Positions 47,601 to 57,100 of a stretch of 64,000 nucleotides of DNA are shown here, piece after piece. The stretch comes from Chromobacterium sinusclupearum (lineage in GTDB: Bacteria > Pseudomonadota > Gammaproteobacteria > Burkholderiales > Chromobacteriaceae): positions 1 to 64,000 of the forward strand of contig NZ_PPTF01000006.1 in NCBI RefSeq assembly GCF_002902845.1, written 5' to 3'. A program made the position numbers and the translations under genes. Every line of letters starts with the position of its first letter. Position 1 is the stretch's first letter. A model generated the notes under the pieces. It was not told the DNA's origin. It worked only from the letters and a program-made list of their open reading frames with translations, and made no database searches.

Positions 47601-48779
47601 CTACTTTTCTAAATACCAAATCGTGCTGCCATATGTGGAGTTCGGGAAATTCGGCATCAACTCACCCTGGCTAAAGTGACGGCGTGAATTCTCCATCGCA
47701 GGGGTCCACCAGTAGCCACTTTCCGGGCACGGCTTGTCAGCTTCACAGCGCATACCTTCGATAGCGGGTGCCGACTCGAGCGCTGCCTCCGGCAGTGGCA
47801 CCGAGTCAAATCGCGCATACCAGCTTACGGTTTCCGCCTTATCAAACCCATTCCGTTGAGGCAGGTAGTAATGCAGGGAGCCCGGTTCCGTGGTACGTAT
47901 CGACCTCAGCAAGTGATTGACAATCACATAGGACTCAGGAGGGCTATTGTCTGGCGCACCCAAGTCTGGATAACGCCCCGCCTGAATAATAAGTCCGCCA
48001 GAATGACGACGTACTATTATGTCTTGCCAAGGTGCCAGTGTAGCTCGAATTGCCTCTTCACCATTGAGCTGCTGTACAAACTCGTTTCCCAGAATCGTGT
48101 ACCAATCTACACCCTTAATGTGGCTCTTCAGTTCGAACCCACCAGCACTGAATGAGCGGGTATCGATATTTAAGCCAATGAAACGCTGCGCAAGCTCATA
48201 CTCATTGGGCAAATACCGATGATAGTCATAGGGCAGAATGGGGGACAAACCGCCATAACCATGGACAGGTTGCAAAGCCTCGCATATAAATGTGACCAAC
48301 TCCTGGTATTGACCAAGTTCTGCTTCGTCGAACACAGTAGTGGCAGGCAACACCATTTTGAAAAACGATTTGTCACCCCATCCTTCATGGATACTTTGCT
48401 GCGTCAAGCAGGAGACTGAGTACTCCGGTGCCAAGTCAGGCACGGCTTCGCTACTTACAAACCACTCAATCCGCTCATGCGGGTCAGTGATTTCCAATAT
48501 CTTATTTCTGGACTTTTGATAGTCGGATGCCCCCATCTTCTTAGTTTTGGCATCCATATATTTTTGCCCCTTTAGCTTCCCGCCAAAGAGTGAATAAAAC
48601 TTATCGAAACACTCGATGAGTTTTTTCCTAACCTCAATAGTGCTGCCCTTCTCAAAGAAAAAAGTAGCAATCAAACCAGGTCTGATGACGATGCTATCAT
48701 CAGACCCCAAATTCCAAGTCAGCTCATCTTGATACTGGCGAAGTCGCAGCAATGGCTGCGGCATCTCTTTTTGTTCCAT
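47601..48779 (-). CDS. DUF3396 family T6SS immunity protein
   Basis: This 392-residue soluble protein is without signal peptide. The segments YGGLSPILPYDYHRYLPNEY and GVDWYTILGNEFVQQLNG match the DUF3396 (type VI immunity) family pattern. It lies 15 bases downstream of the VRR-NUC effector on the same strand, the usual effector-immunity order, so it most likely protects against that nuclease by direct binding. A strong hairpin ends the operon after it. Confidence 0.75.
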   Translation of the reverse strand: MEQKEMPQPLLRLRQYQDELTWNLGSDDSIVIRPGLIATFFFEKGSTIEVRKKLIECFDKFYSLFGGKLKGQKYMDAKTKKMGASDYQKSRNKILEITDPHERIEWFVSSEAVPDLAPEYSVSCLTQQSIHEGWGDKSFFKMVLPATTVFDEAELGQYQELVTFICEALQPVHGYGGLSPILPYDYHRYLPNEYELAQRFIGLNIDTRSFSAGGFELKSHIKGVDWYTILGNEFVQQLNGEEAIRATLAPWQDIIVRRHSGGLIIQAGRYPDLGAPDNSPPESYVIVNHLLRSIRTTEPGSLHYYLPQRNGFDKAETVSWYARFDSVPLPEAALESAPAIEGMRCEADKPCPESGYWWTPAMENSRRHFSQGELMPNFPNSTYGSTIWYLEK

Positions 48780-48794
48780 TGTGCAATCCCTAAC

Positions 48795-49973
48795 TCATGC
48801 GGCTGACGCGACTGTGGCGCCACCAAGTATCCCTACACAGGCCAGAAAGCCCGCAACCAGCTCTGCCGGCAATGCGAGCACCATGACCACAGCCATCGAG
48901 ACCACGAGGGCGATACCGACGACCACCTTGCCCACGTTGAGCAAAATCTGCCCCCACTCAATCTGACGAATCTCGTCCCAGGCGATGTCGCAGTAGCGCT
49001 CAATTTTAGCCCACGCCGCCTTCAGCTGCTCTTCGGTCCAACGCGCTAGCACCTGCCCCTGCTCGTTGACCCAGGTCCAGGCATGACTCGCCTGGTCGCG
49101 AACCCAGCGGCCTGACTCTAGCAGCCAAGCCGCCTCACTGGCCAGCCAAGCCTGGGTGTCTTGCGCCAGACCTGTCATGCCTTTTTTGGCGTTAGCCCAC
49201 ATTTCATTCAACTCGCGCTGTAGCTGTAGACCCCAATCCTGGATGTAGCCTGGGGTTGAGACCGGAACGGGACTGTAGATGGGCGCGGGTACACGTTGGC
49301 TTTGGGATTTAGATTTTGCCTGGGGCTGGGGGCTAAAAACAGGCGCTTTTACCGACTCCGAGGCTTCCTTTTTCTTCTTTTTATCAAGTACATCAAGGAC
49401 AGTAAAACGGTCATCACCACCAGCAATCCGTTTGTAGGCATCTTCTTGCCCCCGCCCAAATTCGTCACCAGGAAATTTGATTTCAACCACCCGTGCAAGG
49501 TTGTCTCCGTGAGCTACGCCATCGTGGTCAGCAGCCGCTCTGCCTGGCCAGCGCGTCCCCTTGTCCTTCACGATAATCAGGTCGGGACGACGCAAATAGC
49601 CTTTTGACAGCCCCTTGGGAAAGGGGTTGATGGTATGCCGGCGATTCGCGCCGTCGGCGCGCAGGCTCGAGCTGAGGAAAGGCACTGGCGGGTTGCGCGT
49701 CAGGTCGAAACTCACCTCTGCCTTGTAGAACCACTTGTACTCATGGCTGTACTCATCCAGGCGAATCAGGTTCGACATGGTGATTTGCCGCATATTGAGA
49801 TTGTAAGTGCGCCCGGTCTTTTTACTCGTTACGCCTACCGACTTGGGTGCCAGAACCGCTACGTCGGCTTTCTCGGTCAGGTAGGGCTTGTTGTCCGGTT
49901 GCGGCAGCCGTGCGTATTCGGGACGCTCCTCCACGATGGTCATCGTGCCGCCTGCGGGTTGATACTTGGCCAT
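48795..49973 (-). CDS. T6SS effector with VRR-NUC nuclease domain and hydrophobic tail
   Basis: This is a 392-residue protein. Residues about 120-190 form a VRR-NUC PD-(D/E)XK site: RRPDLIIVK (D131), ARVVEIKFPGD (E164, K166) and EDAYKRIAG. A linker rich in Ser, Lys and Pro (200-235) leads to a Trp-rich helical region (245-340) and a C-terminal hydrophobic hairpin (about 350-392). Its ATG overlaps the vgrG stop (TGATG), so it is made with its carrier. Likely a DNase delivered into rivals; the membrane-like tail is unusual. A decayed copy of the tail lies at 41090-41530. Confidence 0.8.
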   Translation of the reverse strand: MAKYQPAGGTMTIVEERPEYARLPQPDNKPYLTEKADVAVLAPKSVGVTSKKTGRTYNLNMRQITMSNLIRLDEYSHEYKWFYKAEVSFDLTRNPPVPFLSSSLRADGANRRHTINPFPKGLSKGYLRRPDLIIVKDKGTRWPGRAAADHDGVAHGDNLARVVEIKFPGDEFGRGQEDAYKRIAGGDDRFTVLDVLDKKKKKEASESVKAPVFSPQPQAKSKSQSQRVPAPIYSPVPVSTPGYIQDWGLQLQRELNEMWANAKKGMTGLAQDTQAWLASEAAWLLESGRWVRDQASHAWTWVNEQGQVLARWTEEQLKAAWAKIERYCDIAWDEIRQIEWGQILLNVGKVVVGIALVVSMAVVMVLALPAELVAGFLACVGILGGATVASAA

Positions 49974-52831
49974 CAGGCATCTTCTCCGTTGTCGTCTTTC
50001 AACTGCAGGCCGCGCTCCGCCTGGCCGGTGCCATAGCCATACAGTTGGTGGTTTTCCTCGACCGGCGGCTTGGGCGCCTCAAGTTTGACGGGCTGGGCAT
50101 TGGGCGTGAAGGCCGTGCTGGTGCGCCCTTCCCAGTCCGTGTAGCCGGGCAGCGTACGGCCATTGGGCAGCTTGAGCCGGTAGGCGTGTCCGACCAGCGG
50201 CTCTCCGCTCTTCTCGTCTTGCAGGATATAGCTGCGCTGATAGCCCTTGGGCATCGTCGGCATCGGCATCGATACGCTCGCCGGGCCGCTTAGCGCATGG
50301 CTGGCACCCTTGACGCTGACGGTGCCGGGGCAATGCACCTCGATATTGCCGCCGGCCAACCGGATATAGCCGCCATCGCAGGTCAGCAGTATTTCCTCTT
50401 GCGCGGCGATGGTGACGCGGTCCTTGCACGAGGTGATGGTCACGTCCTTGTCGGCCGTCAGCTCTATTTCGCCCGCTTGGGCCTGCACCTGGACTTTGCC
50501 TTTGGCGGCTATCAGCTTCATCGCGGCCTGGTTTGCTACGCCGCTGACGAACAGGCTGATGTGTTTGCCGACATTGGCGAGCCAGCGTCGACCCGTGGTC
50601 TGGTTCATATCCCGCTGTGCCACCAGGTCCAAATTGGTGCCGGCAGCCAGGGTCTGGCTTTGTTCGGTGACGCTCGCAATGCCGGCTGGCGCAGACAGCA
50701 CGAGTAATGGCTGCTGGCCAGCCTGGTCGCCCGCCGCTGTCTTGCCGTCCGGGTCGGTATTGGTCCCCGCCTCCCAGGCTTTCAGCGCGTCGAGTTGGTG
50801 CTGCAGATGGCCTTCAGGGCGTTTACGACCTTTGGCGTTGTCGGCGGTGATTTCCTCGGGCCCGGTTTCCATCGCCTCCGCCAACTGGGCTTCCGCGGTT
50901 TCTGCCAGCACCTGGCTGAGGGCCAGCGCCGACTGCAGCTGACTGCTGGCATGTTCGCGCGCCAGTTGTTTGCCGCTGGCGCCGTTCTGCGCCTCGGTGC
51001 TCATCAGCAGGCCATGGGCGGCGCGGATGGCACCATGCTGGTCGGTGCGCAGCTCGAAACCCTCGCCGCGCGGCTGCGCTTTGCCATTGCTGCGTGGATG
51101 GGTGAGGAAGCCTTGGTTGAGCTGCGTCTTGCCGGGTTCGCTGCTGAGCTTGGCGCGCACTTCGCCTGGCGTGTCGTCGAACAATAATTCGTTGTACTGG
51201 CCGCCGTGGTGTTCCTGCGACTTAATGCCGGACAGGGTCTTGTTGGCGGGGAGCGCGCCGGCTCCGCTGAAGCTCGGCGTCGGATGGCTACCGTTGTACA
51301 GCACGCCAGTGATGAGGGGACGGTCGATGTCGCCTTCGACGAAGTCGACCAGCACTTCCTGACCGATACGGGGAATGAACTGGTGGCCAAAGCCGGCGCC
51401 GGCGGAAGGCATGGCGACGCGCAGCCAGCACGAGGAATGCTCATCCATGCCGGCGCCAATAGTGGGGTGTTCTTCGCGACGCTGCCAATGCAGCTGTACC
51501 TTGATGCGGCCCTGCGCGTCGGTGTAGACCTCTTCGCCCGCCGGCCCCACCACCGTGGCGGTCTGCTTCCCCAGGCTGGTCGGTTTGGCATGCGCAGTAT
51601 TCGCGTACAGCGGCGTCAGCGGAATCCCGCGGCGTTGCGCCTGGAAGGTGGTCTGGAATGGAGACGGGCTGGCAGACTCGGGGGCCAGCTTGAGCCGCGG
51701 CGCCACCATTAGCAGTTGCTGGCTCAAGTCGGCCGGCAGGTTGTTCTGAGCTCGGAACGTTTGCCGGGTAACAACGAATTCGCGCTTTTCAGGGGCATCG
51801 GCCGCGTGCGCGGGATGGTCGTCCAACTGGAACCATGCGCCGGCCAAGAGACCGCGGACAGCGCCGCTGCCAGAGAATTGCTTGGCTTGCAGGTCCTGGG
51901 CTTGCTGCCGCAACTGGGCATAGCGTCCCAGTTGTTCGCTATCGCTGGCGTAATACAGTCCTGGCGCATCGTAATGCTGCAAGCTGGATTGCAGCGCCAT
52001 GCCGCCTTGCCCTTGCTGTAGCGGGCTCGTCTGCGCGACATGTTGAGTGGTGACCGGTTGATAATCGAAGCTGGCCAACGCCGTTTGGCCAGCCACCACC
52101 TGCCGTTGTGTTTCCCATCCTGTCAGGCCGTCTTCCTGCTCGGTCGCGTCGGCGCGATGGAAGCGCACGCGCGCTACCGCGGCCTGCGGCAGGTTGTGCG
52201 CGTCATCAAACACCACCAGCTGGACCTTGGGACCATCATCCTCCTCCAAATGGGCGAAGCGCCATGCCAAGCCTTCCTCGTGCAGCAGGCGCACGATGAA
52301 ATCGAAGTCGCTTTCTTTGTATTGCAGGCAGTAGCTGCGGGGCGGCAGGCTGGCGGCGTCAAAGGCCAAGGTCTGGACACGGACAAACACCGGATTGGCG
52401 GCCTGATGCTCGGCAAAAATCTGCTGCACGATGTCTGGCACGGACAGGTCCTGGAACACGCGAGATGTCCGCCGAAACCGCAGCAAGCTAAACGGGGACT
52501 CAATCGTCAGCCCATACTGCGCGAAGCCGCCATCAGCGCCCAACAGCTGAGCCTGGCTCACCACGCCGCAGCGCATCGTCTCCACCCCATCGGCGCCGAC
52601 GATGCCGATGCGTGCCGGCAAGCCAAGTAGGGTTTTGAGTTCGATGCCGACATCCGGCGACAGGCAGGTCAACTGATAACGATAGCCCTGCGAGACCCCT
52701 TCCCCGCCCTCCAGCTGCTGCGGCAACAACTGCTGGCTCGCGATATGCCCGTCTCCCAACTGCAGGGTGAGCAGGCGTTGGCTCTGGTCGAACGCGGAAG
52801 CAAAACTGGCAAGCAGGGAGCTGAGGTCCAT
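49973..52831 (-). CDS. vgrG: Type VI secretion tip protein VgrG with transthyretin-like C-terminal extension
   Basis: This 952-residue spike protein has the gp27-like N-terminal part (FSLLRFRRTSRVFQDLSVPDIVQQIF and CLQYKESDFDFIVRLLHEEGL in adjoining segments). The gp5 OB-fold (AQGRIKVQLHWQRR...SSCWLRVAMPSAGAGFG), a DUF2345 beta-helix and a C-terminal TTR-like domain (about 865-952, GEPLVGHAYRLKLPNGRTL) follow. TTR extensions act as adaptors that load a cognate effector, here the VRR-NUC protein directly downstream. The ATG at 52831 follows AGGA. No other T6SS structural genes are in the window, so it relies on a machine encoded elsewhere. Confidence 0.93.
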   Translation of the reverse strand: MDLSSLLASFASAFDQSQRLLTLQLGDGHIASQQLLPQQLEGGEGVSQGYRYQLTCLSPDVGIELKTLLGLPARIGIVGADGVETMRCGVVSQAQLLGADGGFAQYGLTIESPFSLLRFRRTSRVFQDLSVPDIVQQIFAEHQAANPVFVRVQTLAFDAASLPPRSYCLQYKESDFDFIVRLLHEEGLAWRFAHLEEDDGPKVQLVVFDDAHNLPQAAVARVRFHRADATEQEDGLTGWETQRQVVAGQTALASFDYQPVTTQHVAQTSPLQQGQGGMALQSSLQHYDAPGLYYASDSEQLGRYAQLRQQAQDLQAKQFSGSGAVRGLLAGAWFQLDDHPAHAADAPEKREFVVTRQTFRAQNNLPADLSQQLLMVAPRLKLAPESASPSPFQTTFQAQRRGIPLTPLYANTAHAKPTSLGKQTATVVGPAGEEVYTDAQGRIKVQLHWQRREEHPTIGAGMDEHSSCWLRVAMPSAGAGFGHQFIPRIGQEVLVDFVEGDIDRPLITGVLYNGSHPTPSFSGAGALPANKTLSGIKSQEHHGGQYNELLFDDTPGEVRAKLSSEPGKTQLNQGFLTHPRSNGKAQPRGEGFELRTDQHGAIRAAHGLLMSTEAQNGASGKQLAREHASSQLQSALALSQVLAETAEAQLAEAMETGPEEITADNAKGRKRPEGHLQHQLDALKAWEAGTNTDPDGKTAAGDQAGQQPLLVLSAPAGIASVTEQSQTLAAGTNLDLVAQRDMNQTTGRRWLANVGKHISLFVSGVANQAAMKLIAAKGKVQVQAQAGEIELTADKDVTITSCKDRVTIAAQEEILLTCDGGYIRLAGGNIEVHCPGTVSVKGASHALSGPASVSMPMPTMPKGYQRSYILQDEKSGEPLVGHAYRLKLPNGRTLPGYTDWEGRTSTAFTPNAQPVKLEAPKPPVEENHQLYGYGTGQAERGLQLKDDNGEDA

Positions 52832-53004
52832 CGACAAATCCTGGAAGCAGAATAAGAAACACCCTCTGTGAGGAGGGTGACGGTCGTGACGCTACGTAAT
52901 TTAGATGGCGGTAATACTTTAAGTTTCCCTCACCGACCCAACAAGGCATACATCGGCACGACCTGGCTTGCCGTCCAAAATCCATCCTTTTGTACAGGTG
53001 AAAA

Positions 53005-53393
53005 ATGCAACAAGCTTTCTCGCCTGAGGCAGCAAGTCTATCGTCCGCCATTACCGCGCCCGAGCGACCGATTGCGGCTGTTGACGGCTTCGCGTACTTG
53101 TTCCGCCTGAGCTTCACTGACGTGGACTTCCTGAATCCCTTGCTCTCCAAGAAGGCCCAGCAAAAACATAAGATGCGTTCACGCCTGCCCAAGCCGCCCA
53201 AATCCTCGACTTCGTGAATGGCCAGCCAGATAACGTTCATTCATTAGTAGAGCATTGCGAAGGTGGATTTTCCCGTTCATGCGCCATTGCCCTGGCACTA
53301 CATCAACGATTTGGTTACTTAGCCGAAGTGGAGCGGTTGGCCAAGGGAAATCCGAGCGTGCTGCAACTGATGGGCTTGTCGCGCGTCAAGTGA
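53005..53393 (+). pseudogene. Frameshifted dual-specificity (tyrosine) phosphatase-like gene
   Basis: From the ATG at 53005 the frame reads ...PIAAVDGFAYLFRLSFTDVDFL up to KAQQKHK near 53170. A one-base shift then continues as DAFTPAQAAQILDFV and VEHCEGGFSRSCAIALALH, ending at 53393. HCEGGFSRS fits the HCX5R phosphatase loop, and the part before it fits the general-acid region of such proteins. The two pieces join sensibly across a missing base near an A-rich run. The match is by motif only; a sequencing error is possible. Confidence 0.6.
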
Positions 53394-53530
53394 AGACATA
53401 CGCTGACCCAGGCCGTAGCGGAGGGATTCGAACTCGCAACAACCAGCAAAAATGTGCTTCTTATTAGCCAATTCCATGTACAAGAGGAAGAATATTGCCT
53501 ATTGTTGTGAACAGCTTTTAGGAGATGGCT

Positions 53531-53851
53531 ATGGTGATGAACAAGGCTCTCAAGTCTCAAACGGCCGAAGAGATAGAAGCGGAGCTAGGCGAACACCTGA
53601 AGACACTGCGGATACATCGTAACCTCGACCAAAAAACGATTGCCGCCCGCGCCGGCATCAGCGTCCGCACACTGCGAAACTTGGAAAGCGGCAGTGGGTC
53701 ATCGTTGCGCACGCTGATTCAGGTGGTTCGGGTCTTGGGACGGGAGTCGTGGTTCGAGACGATTGCTCCTGTTCCGAGCATTAATCCACTGATGCTGACA
53801 CGGGCAGCCGTGCCCCGTCAGCGGGCCAGCGCGCCCAGGAAGCCCAAGTGA
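53531..53851 (+). CDS. Xre-family HTH regulator (HipB-like, orphan)
   Basis: This is a 106-residue protein. The helix-turn-helix spans LGEHLKTLRIHRNLDQKTIAARAGISVRTLRNLESG. The Pro/Arg/Lys-rich tail (VPRQRASAPRKPK) is like antitoxins of HipBA type. AGGAG at 53520-53524 lies directly against the first ATG (53525), so the ATG at 53531 with a six-base spacer is the better start. No hipA-like toxin follows in the next 350 bases, so it is an orphan or a regulator of neighbouring defence genes. Confidence 0.7.
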   Translation: MVMNKALKSQTAEEIEAELGEHLKTLRIHRNLDQKTIAARAGISVRTLRNLESGSGSSLRTLIQVVRVLGRESWFETIAPVPSINPLMLTRAAVPRQRASAPRKPK

Positions 53852-54198
53852 AGCTGGCCAGTACGAGCTTGCACACGACCCAGCCCAAATGCCAGTACCT
53901 AAGCGTCGTTCCCAATGTGTGGCTAGATACCTTTCTGGGTACCGTCCCCTGTACCATAACCTGAATCATACAATTTTCAGACAACATCACGCTGAATAGA
54001 ACACTTTTCAGACAAAACGACTTGGCTTGATGGGGCAGTCCGACAGGAATCAGACCGTTTAAGCTAGCCATCCGCCTGGCTCCCCTTTGAGTTGCCATGA
54101 GACAGGGATTGCGCAATAACGGACTGGTACCAGAATTTGTGCCGACTAGAGTTGCCGGGACATTGTTAATTTATAAAAATTGAAAATACGGACCCAAT
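53852..54198. other. Intergenic region before the NACHT gene
   Basis: These 347 bases show no coding signal. The short open frame just after the Xre gene does not resemble HipA. The last 30 bases before the NACHT gene are AT-rich and could hold its promoter. Confidence 0.4.
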
Positions 54199-57100
54199 AT
54201 GGATAGCGCTATACAGGAAGGAAGCAGACTCTGGGCTCCACGCGGGCAGCCCGTCATGGCTGATGAGCAAGGCTACACAGTGTTCGTTAGCGGGAAATGG
54301 CGTGCGTACTACAACACTGATGCAAAACTCACAAACGAGCTCCAGGATGTGTCAGACGTTGTCGTCCTCCTTGGCGAGCCGGGTTCCGGCAAATCCTTCG
54401 AACTCAATCTTCTCAAGACACGGGCGCATGAGGTAGCGAGTCGGCACGTATCTTATCTAGACTTAGGCAGATATTCCGACGCTGCACTCTTGGATGCCGC
54501 ATTGCGACGCGAGCTGAGAGCCTGCATGAACGATGGAGTCCCTACCGTCTTCTTTCTCGACTCCCTGGATGAGTCTCGAGTCAACATTAAGTGTGCAGAA
54601 ACCGTGCTTGAGGATGTGCTACTTGATGTTTCTCCTGGCTTACTACAGTTGGTTATTACCTGCCGTACGCCGGCCTGGCCCGACTCGCTAACAGAGTTTC
54701 TACAAAAGCACTGGAAAAATAAGAGCACCAAAGAATCTTCGGTTTCAATTTTCGAAATTGCGCCTTACTCTCGAGAGCAAGTGCTGGTACGCCTAGCTGA
54801 AGAGAACCTCGATAAAGACAGTTTCTTTGAAGCCATAGACAGTTCAAATGCACACGGACTAGCCCGACAACCTCTAGGGCTCAAATTCTTGATGTCCCAA
54901 TTCAAAGATGGCTCGACATTCTCGACAAGCCGATGGGAGCTTTATGAAAGAGGCTGTGCTGCCCTTCTGAAAGAAAATAGCTCGCGCCGATTGGAAGGAG
55001 CCAGCTCTTGCTTGCCTAATGTCCAATCCCGGCTACAGCTGGCGGGGTTAATTGCAACCTGCGTACTACTAACCAACAACTCCGACATCGTGCTGGACAA
55101 CACCGGCGACTTTGCACCCGCCGAGGCGCTATGCTTGGATGTGGCGCGACTACTGACGGTTCCTCTTGAGGCCTGTGGTGACGACTGGCATGCCACGATT
55201 GCACAGTATACGGAAACCCTACAGTCTGGCTTGTTCATTACAAAAGAGGATGGCGTATTTGTTTTCGCCCACCGAACATACGCAGAATTTCTTGCCGCGC
55301 ACTTCATTTCTGCACTGCATCTCCCAACCAGACAAGTCATGGCTGTTCTCACCCTCCCCGATAACTCGGGACGCTTGGCACCGCAACTTCGAGAGCTTGC
55401 AGCATGGCTTGGGCACAGTAATCCGGAGCTGCTTGGCTTGATATTGAACGCTGAGCCAGAGATAGTCTTTGACAGTAGTATATCGCTTACGGACGAGGCA
55501 CACATTTCGGCAATCTTTGATGAACTAGCCTCTTTAGTTGAGCGGCACAAACTACCGATATACGACCGTCGACAAATTAGCGCCTACCATAAGTTACGTC
55601 ATTCTGGATTGCTCGAAAAACTACGAGAGATTCTCTCAAACAACACAAGACCGGTTGCTCTGCGCCAGTTTGCCGCGGATGTGGCGCGACAGTGCGAAAT
55701 GGTTGACTGCCTCCCTGAACTCATCGATATTGCCCTAGATGCGTCCGAAAACTACCAAGTTCGACAAAGTGCAGTGGAGGCCGTGTCAACTGGCTCTCAA
55801 AAAGCAAAAAACGCATTGCGGCCACTATTTACCGACGACAATCCCGAAGACATTGACGATGAGTTGAGAGGTCTTGCGCTGCTTTGTGCGCTGGATTCTG
55901 GTGCGTCAATAGGAGAACTCATTGGTTTCATCACAAAGGAAAGACGCTCAAATTTAAGTGGCATGTACGCATTAGCCCTGAGGCGGTTGGAAACCACGGA
56001 CACGCAGGCCACCGACATACTCCCGCTTCTATCTTGGTTGGTGCTGCAGCTTCAGCAAGAAGCTGACAGGATGGACATTGGATGGGAAGATTTTGTCGCC
56101 CACATGTTTAGTAAAGCCGCATTGGCTGTCATATCCAGCGACGAGGAGTGGGAGGCTTTAGGAAAAGCGGCTTGGCTTGCCATCGCCAACCATTACAAGC
56201 TCTCCGTTTCGCGCGAGGAACAAGGTTTCGATAAAGGACTGGGGCTCGAGGAGCATCCCGATAGACGGTTACGGCTACTGGATTCAATTCTAAATGCCGC
56301 AAAAGGCGAGCCCCAGAACATTGCTGGGCAGCTACGCCACGGGACAGGGCTACTCAGTGACACTGATGGACCATATTTGATTGACGCGTACCAACGTGAG
56401 CAAGGTTCCAAAGCAAAGCAGCAAATCATCGCTCATCTGGCCCTCTGGCATGTCCATGACAATAGTGCTGTTCGAGAGTGGCTACTGAACGCGGCCAGCC
56501 CGAGTGCTGAAAATCGAGACATTCTGCTGGCAGAATTGGCTAGCGATTATGTTAACCCCGTGCTGCTAGACTCGCCTAAAGCGGACAACCTTAGGAAAAC
56601 ATGGGCCTACATGTCCCAGAACGCCTCGCCGGCAAAGCCTGCAACTGTGAAAATGCGGTCAATAGACTTACTCTTGGCCGCTTTGTCGCGTGCTGAAAAC
56701 GGGGACACGTGGGAGTGGGTCAATATCCTATGCTATCTACGCTACGAAGAACATTTCGAGTGCTACGGCTGGCCCGGCCTCGAAGTAACTACTACCCCAC
56801 TTTGGGCAAAGCTAAATACCATAACGCAACATCAGCTTATGGCGGTTGCTCGAGCGTATTTATACGCTACAGGCCCAGTTGAAAATCTCGCAGCAAATCA
56901 GATGAATCCGTACGAAGCTGCCGGTATCGCAGCATTGGTGCTCCTGTACTCCACCGGCCATGGTAATAACGACGAGTTTTCTGAACTCGTCGTGAAGTGG
57001 GCACAGGCTATTGCTCGCTATCAATGTCAGGAACAACCACGAGCAGTTATCAACGAGCTGTTGCGGCTAGCCTGGACTCGTGACGAGGCCGCCCTGATGT

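Noticed and set aside
52533-53240. N-terminal extension of vgrG beyond 52831
   Set aside because: The frame continues upstream by chance over the intergenic and phosphatase-like region in the opposite direction. The ATG at 52831 has an RBS and the normal VgrG start.
53395-53440. tRNA-like GTTCGAATCCC stretch on the minus strand
   Set aside because: The T-loop core is present, but the T-stem has mismatches and no anticodon or D arm can be formed. At best it is a tRNA remnant, perhaps an old attachment site.
53852-54198. HipA toxin gene after the Xre regulator
   Set aside because: No frame in this stretch resembles HipA and it is too short.
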